The notes under the pieces were generated by a model. That model was given only the letters and a program-made list of their open reading frames with translations, searched no databases and was not told the DNA's origin. A DNA stretch of 64,000 nt from Paracoccus sp. (in: a-proteobacteria) (GTDB taxonomy: Bacteria; Pseudomonadota; Alphaproteobacteria; Rhodobacterales; Rhodobacteraceae): positions 1-64,000 of the forward strand of contig NZ_JAUNTJ010000005.1 of the NCBI RefSeq assembly GCF_030538755.1, given 5' to 3'. Position 1 is the stretch's first letter; every line of letters starts with the position of its first letter. Both the position numbers and the translations under genes were made by a program. Of the stretch, positions 26,005 through 36,756 are shown piece by piece.

Positions 26005-26355
26005 TCAAACCTCTGGTGGGATACGGGCGATGCAGTGTTTGCGAAACAGAACCGGGCGGGCACGCCATGGCACCAGCCCGTCAGGCGTATCGGCATAGGC
26101 GGCGGCACCGGCCAGCAGATCGGGCAGATCCCGCGCCGGGTCGATGTCGCCGTAAACATAGGTCCAGCGCCCCGGCCCGCGCAGCGCAATGGTGCAGCCC
26201 CGGTTGCAGTTGGACAGGCAGTCCACGGCGGTCACGCGCACACCGGGCGGCGGCGCATCGGCCAGCGCCGCCAGCAGATCGGCACCCGGACGGGTTTCAC
26301 CGGCAAAGCCGGGGGTCTTGCAGGTGGCACAGACCAGAATTTCAACGCCGGACAT
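26005..26355 (-). CDS. DUF1636 metal-binding protein of the cob operon
   Basis: The 116-residue protein has a thioredoxin-like ferredoxin pattern: CATCK near the N-terminus and CLSNCNRGC later, four or five cysteines that could hold a [2Fe-2S] cluster or another metal. DUF1636 genes often precede cobW in Rhodobacterales and other alphaproteobacteria; the function is unknown. ATG 26355 (MSGVEILVCATC) is chosen because upstream residues are non-conserved, although the frame opens at 26403. It is the first gene after the second cobalamin riboswitch. Confidence 0.85.
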   Translation of the reverse strand: MSGVEILVCATCKTPGFAGETRPGADLLAALADAPPPGVRVTAVDCLSNCNRGCTIALRGPGRWTYVYGDIDPARDLPDLLAGAAAYADTPDGLVPWRARPVLFRKHCIARIPPEV

Positions 26356-26448
26356 GCGGCCCTCGGGGTCGGGGGACAAGGGGAACGATGGCGGGCGCCG
26401 CACAGGGAACGACCCGTCACCGGCACACCCCGTCCGGTTTGCGTCTTG

Positions 26449-26632
26449 CGCTGGCAGGTTTCCCGGCTTGCGGATTCAGGGGCGCATCTGCCCCAGCGGA
26501 TCGTCGCCTTCCCAGCCGGATGGCCAGTGGCCCGAAGATCCTCTCCGGTCACGGTCGCGGGGGCGGCCCGGCTGCGGGGAAACCCCGCGCCTGTTCCCTT
26601 TCCACCTGTCTGCGACAGGTCATGCGCCCGCA
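26449..26632 (-). promoter_or_regulatory. Cobalamin riboswitch upstream of DUF1636-cobW-cobN
   Basis: Read on the minus strand: AGGTGGAAAGGGAAC near 26617-26631, GCCGCCCCCGCGACCGTGAC near 26562-26582, GCCACTGGCC near 26525-26534, GGGAAGGCGACGATCC near 26505-26520, and AAGCCGGGAAACCTGCCAG ending near 26451. This is the full cobalamin aptamer order. It lies about 95 bases before the DUF1636 start and should repress the cob transcript when AdoCbl is present. Confidence 0.93.
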
Positions 26633-26689
26633 TTTTCTGCGCCGCCCCGGCGCCCGAGTCAAGCGCCGTCCACAGGGCAACCCGTGCGA

Positions 26690-27442
26690 TCAGCCGTCGC
26701 GCAGGGCGGGCAGGCCGACGCCGGTGGCTTCGAACCCGCCATCCGCCGCGATCACCTGCCCGGTGACATAGGCGGCGGCATCGGAACACAGAAACCCGAT
26801 CACCGCCGCAATTTCGCGTTCGGAGCCGTAACGGTTCAGCGGGATCGCATCGTGATAGGCGGCGCGGATGGCCGGGGTATGCACCGCCAGCGCCAGCTTG
26901 GTATCCACCGGCCCCGGCGCGACGCAATTGGCGCGGATGCCACGCTCGCCCAGCTCGGCCGCCTGCTGGCGGGTCAGGTGGATCACCGCCGCCTTGGAGG
27001 TGCCATAGGCCACCCGCAGCGTCGATGCCCGCAGCCCGCTGATCGAGGCGATGTTGACGATGGCCCCGCGCCCGTCGTTAAGGTGCGGGATCACAGCCTG
27101 CGAGGTCAGGAACACGCCGTCCAGATTGGTCTGCATCACGCTGCGCCAGATCTGGAAATCGGTCTGCGCCATGGGCCGGAAATCGGCCACTCCGGCATTG
27201 TTCACCAGCGCGTCGATGCGCCCGAAGGCCGCCACGACCTGCGCCACCATCGCCGCCACCTGATCGGGCTGCGATACGTCGCACAGGATGGGCAGCGCGC
27301 CATCCAGCCCCGCTGCCGCCTGTTCCAGCGCCGGGGCGTCGCGGTCGATCATGGCCACGCGCCGCCCCTGTTCCAGAAACAGCCTTGCGGTTGCCAGCCC
27401 GATCCCGCGCGCGGCCCCCGTGACAATAGCCGTCAGCGACAT
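26690..27442 (-). CDS. SDR-family oxidoreductase
   Basis: The 250-residue short-chain dehydrogenase/reductase has the NAD(P) motif TGAARGIGLATARLFLEQG, NNAG in ALVNNAGVADFRPM, the catalytic Ser in VNIASISG, and YxxxK in AYGTSKAAVIHL. The C-terminus (VTGQVIAADGGFEATG) is classical. Substrate unknown. It follows the TRAP transporter genes by one base, so it probably acts on the acid or polyol that the transporter brings in. Confidence 0.9.
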   Translation of the reverse strand: MSLTAIVTGAARGIGLATARLFLEQGRRVAMIDRDAPALEQAAAGLDGALPILCDVSQPDQVAAMVAQVVAAFGRIDALVNNAGVADFRPMAQTDFQIWRSVMQTNLDGVFLTSQAVIPHLNDGRGAIVNIASISGLRASTLRVAYGTSKAAVIHLTRQQAAELGERGIRANCVAPGPVDTKLALAVHTPAIRAAYHDAIPLNRYGSEREIAAVIGFLCSDAAAYVTGQVIAADGGFEATGVGLPALRDG

Positions 27443-27443
27443 G

Positions 27444-28778
27444 TCAGCCCCCTGTCCATCTTAGCAAAATCTGCGACATCTGCGGCACCAGGGCCACGCC
27501 GATCAGCCCGATCAGGCTGGCCAGCAAGAACGGCAGCGTGCCGCGCGCCACCCTTTCAATCGGCAGCCGGGTGACATTGGCGGCCACATACAGGTTGATG
27601 CCGACCGGCGGTGTAATCAGCCCGATGGCCAGATTGACCATCAGCAGCACTCCGAACCAGACCGGGTCCCAGCCCATCTGCCGCACGATGGGCAAAAAGA
27701 TCGGCAACGAGATGAACATCACCGTCACCGCATCCATGAACATGCCCGCAACCAGCAAGATCAGCATGATGACCAGCAGGATCACCCATTGGTTATCCGA
27801 CAGCCCCAGCAGCGCACCGGAATAGCTGCCGACCAGATCCTCGACCGTGACCACCCAGCCGAACAGGCTGGCATAGGCCACCACCAGCATCACCACCGCA
27901 GATGAGGCCGCCGCATCGCTCAGCGACTGATACAGCCCCCGCAGCGTCAGCGTGCGATAGACCAGCCCCCCGATCAGCAGCGCATAGACGGTGGCGACCA
28001 GCGCCGCCTCGGTCGGGGTAAAGACGCCGGAATAGATGCCGCCCAGAATCACCGCAGGCGTCATCAGCCCCCAGAAACTGCCGCAAAACGACCGCCACAG
28101 CCGCGCGCCATAGGGCAGCCCGGCCCATGGGTCGGGGCTGAGCCGGTCCAGCGCCGCCCGCCCCTGCCCGCCATGGCGGCGCGCGAACGGCAGCACCGCC
28201 AGCATCATCAGCCCCATGAAGATGCCCGGAATGATCGCCGCGATGAACAGCCGCGAAATCGAGGTTTCCGCGATCACCCCATAGATCACCAGCCCGATCG
28301 AGGGCGGGATGACGATGGAAAACGCCGCCCCCGTGCAGACCAGCCCGGCGGCGAAGGCGCGGTCATAGCCGTCTTCCTCCATCGCGCGGATCAGCATCGG
28401 GCCGATGGCCGCGACCGATGCCGGGCCAGACCCGCTGACCGCGCCCCAGAACAGGCAGACGATGGTGCCGACCACGCCCATCCCGCCCGGCAGATTGCCG
28501 ATCAGCACCCGGAAAAAGCGGATCATCCGTTCCGCAATGCCCAGACTGCCCATCAGCGCGCCGGCAAGGATAAAGAACGGAATGGCCAGCAGCGAATAGC
28601 GCGCGATCCCGGTAGCGATCAGATCACCCGCCAGATCAAAGCCGAAACCGATGACCCACATCGCCCAGATCGCCGACAGCCCCAGCGCAAAGGCCACCGG
28701 CAGGCCGATGGCCAGCAGCAGGAAAAAGGCCAGAACCATCTGCGTTCCGGCGGGGATATGGCCCAGCAGATCAAACAT
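27444..28778 (-). CDS. dctM: TRAP transporter large permease (DctM type)
   Basis: The 444-residue membrane protein has about a dozen hydrophobic segments in the DctM pattern: FLLLAIGLPVAFALGLSAIW, an early GSLGIAERMIRFFRVLIGNL, AFSIVIPPSIGLVIYGVIAE, FTPTEAALVATVYALLIGGL and LITPPVGINLYVAAN. It forms the ion-driven channel of a TRAP transporter for organic acids or sugar acids. ATG 28778 overlaps dctQ by 8 bases and is preferred over the longer frame. Confidence 0.93.
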   Translation of the reverse strand: MFDLLGHIPAGTQMVLAFFLLLAIGLPVAFALGLSAIWAMWVIGFGFDLAGDLIATGIARYSLLAIPFFILAGALMGSLGIAERMIRFFRVLIGNLPGGMGVVGTIVCLFWGAVSGSGPASVAAIGPMLIRAMEEDGYDRAFAAGLVCTGAAFSIVIPPSIGLVIYGVIAETSISRLFIAAIIPGIFMGLMMLAVLPFARRHGGQGRAALDRLSPDPWAGLPYGARLWRSFCGSFWGLMTPAVILGGIYSGVFTPTEAALVATVYALLIGGLVYRTLTLRGLYQSLSDAAASSAVVMLVVAYASLFGWVVTVEDLVGSYSGALLGLSDNQWVILLVIMLILLVAGMFMDAVTVMFISLPIFLPIVRQMGWDPVWFGVLLMVNLAIGLITPPVGINLYVAANVTRLPIERVARGTLPFLLASLIGLIGVALVPQMSQILLRWTGG

Positions 28779-29262
28779 CGGGCACCTCGCGCCGGGCGTG
28801 GTCGGGGTCGCGCAGCGCCTGCACCGCATGCTGGACATAGCGCAGCAGGATCAGCCCGAACCCAAAGGGCACCGCCGCCTGATAATACCACGCCGGAACC
28901 CCCAGCGCATAAGAGGTCATGCCATTGCGCAGCAAATTCGCCAGCACCTGCCACGAAAACCACGCCGACAGCGCCAGCAGCAGGCAGGACAGCGCCATCG
29001 CCAGCACCAGCACAACCTGCCGCAGCCGCCGCGGCAGCAGCCCGGCCAACAGCGTCACCGCCAGATGCTCACCCCGGCGCGCGGCAATGGCGGCGCCAAA
29101 GATGGTCAGCAGCAGAAAGCCGTTGGTCAGCAATTCCTCGCTGGCGGCCAGCGAATAATTGGTCAGATAGCGCACCACCACATTGGCAAAACCGACGGCG
29201 GTCATGCCCAGAAACAGCAGCGCACAGATGATCTTTTCCGCCTCGTTCAGCAGGAAACGCAT
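28771..29262 (-). CDS. dctQ: TRAP transporter small permease (DctQ type)
   Basis: The 163-residue protein has four transmembrane segments: IICALLFLGMTAVGFANVVV, LLTNGFLLLTIFGAAIAARR followed by GEHLAVTLL, VVLVLAMALSCLLLALSAWF, and AVPFGFGLILLRYVQ. This is typical of DctQ, the small membrane subunit. ATG 29262 fits the family N-terminus. It lies between dctP and dctM as in most TRAP operons. Confidence 0.9.
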   Translation of the reverse strand: MRFLLNEAEKIICALLFLGMTAVGFANVVVRYLTNYSLAASEELLTNGFLLLTIFGAAIAARRGEHLAVTLLAGLLPRRLRQVVLVLAMALSCLLLALSAWFSWQVLANLLRNGMTSYALGVPAWYYQAAVPFGFGLILLRYVQHAVQALRDPDHARREVPDV

Positions 29263-29319
29263 GGTTGGTTCTGTCCCCACGAGCGGCGGGCCAGCGCGGC
29301 CCGCCCGCATCAGACCGGC

Positions 29320-30315
29320 TCAGTTGACGGCGGCAACCGCATCCTGAAACGATTTCACCAGTTCCGGCCCGACCCGTTCGGCCCATGTGTCAAAGGCAGG
29401 CTGGGTCGCGGTGCGAAAGGCGGCCAGTTCCTCGGGCGTGGGTTCATACACCTCGACCCCCTGTTCGCGCAAAAAGGCCACGCCTTCGGCCGTGCCCTCG
29501 CGGCTGATCTTGCGCTGCCATGCCATCGCCTCGGTCGCGGCCTCTTGCATCTGCGCCTGCGTTTCGGCGTCCAGCGAATCCCATTTGGCGATGGAAATGC
29601 CCAGGAACAGCGGGTCATAGGAATAATGCCAGGTCGTCAGATATTTCTGCATCTCATAGACCTGCTGCGGGATGATGACCGCGCCGATGGGGTTTTCCTG
29701 CCCGTCCACCACGCCCTGCTGCAAGGCGGTCAGCGTTTCCGACCATTGCATCTGCTGCGGATTGGCCCCCAGCGCGTTCATCACGTCGATATACATCGGC
29801 CCGGCCACGCGCAGGTTCAGGCCGCGCATATCCTCGGGCGAGCGGACGGGCCGCGTGTTGTTGGTCAGTTCACGAAAGCCGTTTTCGCCCCATGCCAGCA
29901 CCTTGATGCCCTTGGACAGCAGGATTTCCTCGATCGGCCTGATCGCCTCGCCCTGGGTGGTGGCATCGACCTGATCGTAGTTCGCATACAGATAGGGCAG
30001 CGAAAACACCGCCAGTTCCGGGGCCAGCGGGGTGACGTTGATGGCCGATGTCACCACCAGATCCAGCGCGCCGCGCCCGACCATTTCAGCCTGCCGCATC
30101 TGGTCGCCACCCGACAGTTGCGCATTGGGGAACACCCGCACGTCATAGGCCCCGCCGGTCTTTTCCGACAGCAGCTCGCCGAATTTCTCGGCCCCCCTTT
30201 GCCATGTCGTCGTATCACCGACGTTATGCGACAGGCGCAGCGTTTCAGCCTGCGCGCCCAAGGCCATCAGGGTCCAGGCCGCCAGCGCGGCCAGACTGAT
30301 CCGGGTCATGTTCAT
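29320..30315 (-). CDS. dctP: TRAP transporter substrate-binding protein (DctP type)
   Basis: The 331-residue periplasmic binding protein has a signal peptide (SLAALAAWTLMALGAQA then ETLRLSHN). Typical DctP segments are MVGRGALDLVVTSAINVTPL, FRELTNNTRPVRSPEDMRGL with NLRVAG, and WSETLTALQQGVVDGQENPI. The Arg in LNLRVAG is the residue that usually binds the ligand carboxylate. The ligand cannot be named. First gene of dctP-dctQ-dctM-SDR. Confidence 0.92.
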   Translation of the reverse strand: MNMTRISLAALAAWTLMALGAQAETLRLSHNVGDTTTWQRGAEKFGELLSEKTGGAYDVRVFPNAQLSGGDQMRQAEMVGRGALDLVVTSAINVTPLAPELAVFSLPYLYANYDQVDATTQGEAIRPIEEILLSKGIKVLAWGENGFRELTNNTRPVRSPEDMRGLNLRVAGPMYIDVMNALGANPQQMQWSETLTALQQGVVDGQENPIGAVIIPQQVYEMQKYLTTWHYSYDPLFLGISIAKWDSLDAETQAQMQEAATEAMAWQRKISREGTAEGVAFLREQGVEVYEPTPEELAAFRTATQPAFDTWAERVGPELVKSFQDAVAAVN

Positions 30316-30421
30316 GTGGTTTTCCTCCCTCTTTGCGGCGCGTTCGCCAGCAGGCAGCATTCCCGATAGCAGCCCCGGCGACAAGCCGCAAAGATGCGAT
30401 CCGTCGCAGGCCGCGCCACAA

Positions 30422-31693
<1,272 letters not shown>

Positions 31694-31757
31694 TCAGGAT
31701 CGTTGCCTGACCGCGCGGCGGGGTGTATCCAGCGCGGATGGCAAATAAAGGGTCAAT

Positions 31758-32678
31758 ATGTTTTCCTTTTTCGATGCTCCGGGCCGGTTCTGGCGTGGCA
31801 ATCTGCATGGGCATTCCGACAGGTCCGACGGGCTGCTGTCCCCGGCCGAGGTCTGCCGCCGCTATGCCGCGCAGGGCTATGATTTCACCTGCGTGACCGA
31901 CCATTTCATCGGCTTTTTCGGCTATCCGATGACCGACACCACCGGGTTTCGCCACGACGGCTTTACCACCCTGATCGGGGCCGAGCTGCATTCCGGCGCG
32001 ATGGAAAACGGCGAGCTGTGGCACATTCTGGCCGTCGGCCTGCCGCCCGACTTCCCCCCGCCCGAGGCACCGGATTTTTCCGCCCATCCGGGGATGGAAA
32101 CCGGCCCGCAGATTGCGCGCCGCGCGCGCGAGGCGGGGGCCTTTGTCGCCATCGCCCATCCGCAATGGTCGGGGATGACGCTGGCGGATGCGCGCAGTCT
32201 GGAATCGGCTCATGCCGTGGAAATCTACAACCACGGCTGCGGCAATTGTCTGGATCGCGGCGATGGCGGCGGCATCGCCGATCTGCTGCTGTCCGAGGGG
32301 CGCGATGTCATGCTGATCGCCACCGATGACAGCCATTTCACCGAACCCGACCATTTCGGCGGCTGGGTCATGGTCAAGGCCGCCGAAAACACCCCCGAGG
32401 CGCTGCTGGCGGCGCTGAAAGCCGGGCATTTCTATGCCTCGCAAGGGCCGGAACTGCGCGGGATCAGCCTGTCGGATCAGGGCGTCACCGTGGAATGCAG
32501 CGCGGTGCGCAGCGTCATCGTGCAGGGGCAGGGCAGCACCGCCGCCGCCGTGCATGGCGACAGCCTGACCCGCGCCACGGTGCCGCTGTCACGGCTGCGC
32601 GGATCGGGCTGGCTGCGGGTAACGGTGATCGACGCCGCCGGGCGGCGGGCATGGTCGAACCCGTGGCGCCCGCAGTAA
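31758..32678 (+). CDS. PHP-domain metal-dependent phosphoesterase
   Basis: The 306-residue protein has PHP motifs: GNLHGHSDRSDGLLSPAEVC, CVTDHFIGF, a central AIAHPQWSGM and ATDDSHFTEP, which together give the His/Asp metal ligands. The C-terminal 80 residues (LRGISLSDQGVTVECSAVRS...) form a beta-rich tail seen in CehA/McbA-like members. It probably hydrolyses a phosphoester; the substrate is unknown. It is an isolated single gene on the plus strand. The 187 bases between glf and its start hold no feature I can name. Confidence 0.85.
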   Translation: MFSFFDAPGRFWRGNLHGHSDRSDGLLSPAEVCRRYAAQGYDFTCVTDHFIGFFGYPMTDTTGFRHDGFTTLIGAELHSGAMENGELWHILAVGLPPDFPPPEAPDFSAHPGMETGPQIARRAREAGAFVAIAHPQWSGMTLADARSLESAHAVEIYNHGCGNCLDRGDGGGIADLLLSEGRDVMLIATDDSHFTEPDHFGGWVMVKAAENTPEALLAALKAGHFYASQGPELRGISLSDQGVTVECSAVRSVIVQGQGSTAAAVHGDSLTRATVPLSRLRGSGWLRVTVIDAAGRRAWSNPWRPQ

Positions 32679-32773
32679 ACGGCATCACCGCAAAAATCGC
32701 CGCTTAACCGGATCGGGCGCGGCGGGCCAGACCATGGCACGGCCCGCGCGCCCGATCATCGCGCCCCCGCCCT

Positions 32774-33793
32774 TCAGACCGCCACAACCCGCGCCGCCGC
32801 ATCCCCCACCGGGCCAAGCGGCGCGGCAAAGCAGGCCGACACCCCGCCCGGCGTCGCGACCGGCGGCGGCAGGTCCACCCGGCAGCGGTCCATGACCAAG
32901 GGGCAGCGCGGGTGAAAGGCGCAGCCCGGCGGCGGGTCGATGGGGTTGGGGATCTCGCCGGTGACAGGCGTGCGCCGCTTGCCCGACATGGCCAGATCGG
33001 GCACCGCATCCAGCAGCATCCGCGTATAGGGGTGCTGCGGCGCGCGGAACAGTTCCTTGCCGCCCGACACCTCGACCAGACGGCCCAGATACAGCACGCC
33101 GATGCGGCTGGCCATGTGGCGCACCACCGACAGATCGTGGCTGATGAACAGATAGGTCAGCCCCAGTTCATCCTGCAAATCGCGCATCAGGTTCAGGATC
33201 TGCGCCTGAACCGACACGTCCAGCGCGCTGGTGGGTTCGTCGCAGACGATGAATTCCGGCTTTGACGACAGCGCGCGGGCAATGGCGATCCGCTGCCGCT
33301 GGCCGCCGCTGAATTCATGCGGGAATTTGGCGGCATCCGCTGCCGACAGGCCGACGGTTTCCAGCAGGCGGGCAACTTCGCGCCCGATTTCGGCGCCGTG
33401 GGCGGTGCCAAAGGTGCGCATGGGTTCGGCGATGATCCGGCCCACGCGCCAGCGCGGGTTCAGGCTGGCAAACGGGTCTTGGAAGATCATCTGGAACCGG
33501 CGGCGCAAGCGGCGCATCTGCGCGGGGCTGGCGGCGGTCAGGTCGTTGCCGTCAAAGACGATCCGCCCTTCGCTGGCCTTGACCAGACCGACCAGCATCT
33601 TGGCAATCGTCGATTTGCCCGAGCCGGATTCGCCCACCAGCGCGAATGTTTCGCCCTTGTTGATCTCGAACGACACATCGGCGGCGGCGGTCAGAAAGGC
33701 GCGGTCCTGCCGTTCCAGCACCCGGTTCAGCCACGGTTTCGACACGTCAAAGCGGCGGGTCAGCCCCTGCACCTGCAAAAGCGGCTTATCCAT
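32774..33793 (-). CDS. Dipeptide/oligopeptide ABC transporter ATPase (DppF/OppF type)
   Basis: The 339-residue ATPase has Walker A GESGSGKSTIAKMLVGL, signature SGGQRQRIAIARAL, Walker B FIVCDEPTSALD and the C-terminal peptide-transporter extension with a Cys-rich motif (PPGCAFHPRCPLVMDRC). Start ATG 33793 overlaps the stop of the partner ATPase by 8 bases. It is last in the five-gene transporter operon (binding protein, two permeases, two ATPases). Confidence 0.93.
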   Translation of the reverse strand: MDKPLLQVQGLTRRFDVSKPWLNRVLERQDRAFLTAAADVSFEINKGETFALVGESGSGKSTIAKMLVGLVKASEGRIVFDGNDLTAASPAQMRRLRRRFQMIFQDPFASLNPRWRVGRIIAEPMRTFGTAHGAEIGREVARLLETVGLSAADAAKFPHEFSGGQRQRIAIARALSSKPEFIVCDEPTSALDVSVQAQILNLMRDLQDELGLTYLFISHDLSVVRHMASRIGVLYLGRLVEVSGGKELFRAPQHPYTRMLLDAVPDLAMSGKRRTPVTGEIPNPIDPPPGCAFHPRCPLVMDRCRVDLPPPVATPGGVSACFAAPLGPVGDAAARVVAV

Positions 33794-34781
33794 TGCGCAC
33801 CTCGTCATAAAGCCAGCAGGCCACGCGGCGGCCATGGCCCCGCTCGATCGGGTCGGGGCGTTCGACGCGGCAGCGGTCGAACACCCGGTCGCAGCGCGGG
33901 TTAAAGGCGCAGCCGGGCGGGATCGCGTTCAGGCGCGGCATCGCGCCGGGGATCTGCACCAGCCGGTCGGATTCCTGCGCCAAGGTCGGGATCGAGCCCA
34001 TCAGCCCGCGCGTATAGGGATGTTCGGGCCGCTCGATCACGTCATGGACCGGGCCGATTTCCGCGATCCGGCCCGCATACAGCACCGCCACCCGGTCGGC
34101 GGTTTCGGCGATCACCCCCATGTCATGGGTAATCAGCATCACGCCTGCACCGCGTTCGGCTGTCACCTCTTTCAGCAGGTCGATGATCTGCGCCTGAACC
34201 GACACGTCCAGCGCGGTGGTGGGTTCGTCGGCGATCACCAGCTCCGGTTCGGCGGCCAGCGCCAGCGCGATCACCACCCGCTGCCGCATCCCGCCGGAAA
34301 AGTGATGCGGGTAATCGTCGATCCGCCGCGCCGCCGCCGGGATGCCGACGCGATCCAGCAGCGCAATGGCACGCTGCCGCGCCTCGGACGCCGAGACGGG
34401 CAGATGGGTGCGGATGGTTTCCGTCAACTGCCGCGCCACGGTATAAAGCGGGTTCAGGCTGGTCAGCGGGTCTTGAAACACCATGCCGATGCGGCGGCCA
34501 CGCAGGCGGCGCATCGCCTCGGGCGGCAGGTTGTCGATGCGCTCGCCTTGCAAGTGGATTTCGCCGCCCGCGACACGGCCCGGCGGCTCCAGCAGGCCGA
34601 TGATGGCCGCGCCGGTCAGCGATTTGCCCGCCCCGGATTCGCCGACGACGCCCAGCACCTCGCCCGCGGCAATATCAAAGGACACGCCGTCGATGGCGCG
34701 CAGGATACCGCGGCGGGTCGGGAATTCCACCACCAGATCACGGACCGACAACAGCGGCGTGGTTTTTGCGGACTCAGACAT
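33786..34781 (-). CDS. Dipeptide/oligopeptide ABC transporter ATPase (DppD/OppD type)
   Basis: The 331-residue ATPase has Walker A GVVGESGAGKSLTGAAIIGL, signature SGGMRQRVVIALAL, Walker B LVIADEPTTALD and the C-terminal PPGCAFNPRCDRVFDRC motif. Such Cys clusters bind Fe-S in some members. ATG 34781 shares one base with the permease stop (TGATG type). It works as a heterodimer with the 32774-33793 protein. Confidence 0.93.
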   Translation of the reverse strand: MSESAKTTPLLSVRDLVVEFPTRRGILRAIDGVSFDIAAGEVLGVVGESGAGKSLTGAAIIGLLEPPGRVAGGEIHLQGERIDNLPPEAMRRLRGRRIGMVFQDPLTSLNPLYTVARQLTETIRTHLPVSASEARQRAIALLDRVGIPAAARRIDDYPHHFSGGMRQRVVIALALAAEPELVIADEPTTALDVSVQAQIIDLLKEVTAERGAGVMLITHDMGVIAETADRVAVLYAGRIAEIGPVHDVIERPEHPYTRGLMGSIPTLAQESDRLVQIPGAMPRLNAIPPGCAFNPRCDRVFDRCRVERPDPIERGHGRRVACWLYDEVRNG

Positions 34782-35704
34782 CAGCGCAACCTCGGGTTCA
34801 GGGCATCGCGCAGCCAGTCGCCCAGCAGGTTGACCGACAGCGACAGCGCCAGCAAGGCCAGCGCCGGGAACAGCAGAATCCACCACTCGCCCGAGAACAG
34901 ATAGCCCTGCCCGACCCGGATCAGCGTCCCAAGGCTGGGCTGCGTGGGCGGCACGCCGACGCCAAGGAAGGACAGCGTGGCCTCGGCGATGATGGCCAGC
35001 GCAAGGCCGATGGTGGCGATCACCAGCACCGGGCCCATGACATTGGGCAGGATATGCGTCACCGCGATGCGGGCGGGATGCACGCCGATGACGCGGGCGG
35101 CCTGAATATATTCCTTGTTCTTTTCCACCATGGTCGCGCCACGCACGACGCGGGCGAACTGCACCCAGTCGGACAGGCCGATGGACACGATCAGCACCCA
35201 GATCGCCATCTGATCGCGCATCGCAGGCGGAATAAAGCCGCGCGCCACGCCAAAGATCAGCAGCGCAATCAGGATCGAGGGGAAAGACAATTGCACATCG
35301 GCGATCCGCATCAGCAGGTTATCCACCCAGCCGCCGCGAAAACCCGCGATCAGCCCCAGCCCGATGCCCAGCACCATGGCAAACAGCACCGCCGCAAAGC
35401 CGACGAACAGCGAAATCCGCGCGCCGTAAAGGATAGTGGACAGGATGTCGCGGCCCTGATTGTCGGTGCCCATGATATAGGTGTTGCCGGTGAACTCGTT
35501 CGGTTGCATCGGGCGGCTGAACCCGTCCATCAGGTTCAGGCTGGCGGGGTTGAACGGGTCATGCGGCGCGATCCACGGCGCCAGCACGGCGGCCAGAATG
35601 ATCGCCACCGCCACCAGCGCCGCCATGATCGCCACCGGCGAATGCCGGAACGACCACATCACATCGCTGTCCCACATGCGGGCAAGTCGGGATTGTTCGG
35701 ACAT
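34781..35704 (-). CDS. Dipeptide/oligopeptide ABC transporter permease (DppC type)
   Basis: The 307-residue inner-membrane permease has an N-terminal segment with VAIMAALVAVAIILAAVLAP, the NTYIMGTDNQGRDILSTILY motif of DppC/OppC, and the EAA loop in YIQAARVIGVHPARIAVTHI followed by LPNV. About six transmembrane segments are visible. It pairs with the DppB-type gene 9 bases upstream. Confidence 0.94.
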   Translation of the reverse strand: MSEQSRLARMWDSDVMWSFRHSPVAIMAALVAVAIILAAVLAPWIAPHDPFNPASLNLMDGFSRPMQPNEFTGNTYIMGTDNQGRDILSTILYGARISLFVGFAAVLFAMVLGIGLGLIAGFRGGWVDNLLMRIADVQLSFPSILIALLIFGVARGFIPPAMRDQMAIWVLIVSIGLSDWVQFARVVRGATMVEKNKEYIQAARVIGVHPARIAVTHILPNVMGPVLVIATIGLALAIIAEATLSFLGVGVPPTQPSLGTLIRVGQGYLFSGEWWILLFPALALLALSLSVNLLGDWLRDALNPRLR

Positions 35705-35713
35705 CTTGCCCCC

Positions 35714-36694
35714 TTAATGCGCTGACGCGCGATCCACGCGCAGGCGCGGATCGACGGCGTAATACAGCATGTCAACGATCAGGTTGATGACGACGAACAC
35801 CAGCGCAATCATCATCAGATAGGCCGCCATCACCGGCACATCCACCGCCTGAACCGAGTTGATGAACAGCGCCCCCACCCCCGGCCATTGGAACACGGTT
35901 TCGGTGATGATGGAAAAGGCGATGATCGACCCCAGTTGCAGCCCGGTGATGGTGATGACCGGCACCAGCGTGTTCTTCAGCGCATGGCCGAAATGGATCG
36001 CGCGCTGCGACAAGCCGCGCGCGCGGGCGAATTTGACGTAATCGGTGCGCAGCACCTCCAGCATTTCGGCGCGCACAAGCCGCATGATTAACGTCATCTG
36101 ATACAGGCCCAGCGTAATCGCCGGCAAAATCAGCGAGGCCCGCCCGGATGGCGTCAGAAAGCCGGTCGTCCACCAGCCCAGCCGCACGGTTTCACCCCGG
36201 CCAAAGCTGGGCAGCCATTGCAGTTCCACCGCAAAGACCCAGATCAGCAGCACCCCGATCAGAAATGTCGGCAGCGACACCCCGATCAGCGAAACCGTCA
36301 TAATCAGGTTCGACAGCCAGCCCTTGCGGCGCAGCGCCGTATAGATGCCAAACCCCACCCCGCCAAGAAACGCCGCCGTGCCTGACACCAGCGCCAGTTC
36401 CAGCGTGGCGGGCAGGCGCGACAGGATCAGCGGCAGCACCGGTTCGCGCAGCCGATAGGAAATGCCGAAATCCCCCTGCACGGCGCGGGTGATAAAGTGC
36501 CAGAACTGCACGACAAACGGATCGTTCAGCCCCAGCTGGTCGCGCAGCGCGGCACGGTCGGCGGCGGATGCCTCTTGTCCCAGCATGGTGGCGACCGGAT
36601 CGCCGACAAAGCGGAACAGCGCAAAGGCCACCAGCGCGACGGCCAGCATGACCAGAACGGATTGCGCCAGCCGCCGGAGGGTAAATGCAAGCAT
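35714..36694 (-). CDS. Dipeptide/oligopeptide ABC transporter permease (DppB type)
   Basis: The 326-residue permease starts LAFTLRRLAQSVLVMLAVAL with RFVGDPV and RDQLGLNDPFVVQFWHFI, as DppB does. The EAA loop is in YVKFARARGLSQRAIHFGHA followed by LKNTLVPV, with a late GVGALFINSVQAVDVPVM. It has six transmembrane segments. It sits between the binding-protein gene and the DppC-type gene. Confidence 0.94.
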   Translation of the reverse strand: MLAFTLRRLAQSVLVMLAVALVAFALFRFVGDPVATMLGQEASAADRAALRDQLGLNDPFVVQFWHFITRAVQGDFGISYRLREPVLPLILSRLPATLELALVSGTAAFLGGVGFGIYTALRRKGWLSNLIMTVSLIGVSLPTFLIGVLLIWVFAVELQWLPSFGRGETVRLGWWTTGFLTPSGRASLILPAITLGLYQMTLIMRLVRAEMLEVLRTDYVKFARARGLSQRAIHFGHALKNTLVPVITITGLQLGSIIAFSIITETVFQWPGVGALFINSVQAVDVPVMAAYLMMIALVFVVINLIVDMLYYAVDPRLRVDRASAH

Positions 36695-36756
36695 GGATGC
36701 CTCGGATCAGAAAGGGGGCCACGCGGCGGTGGCCCCGTTCGCCTGGGTATCAGGTC

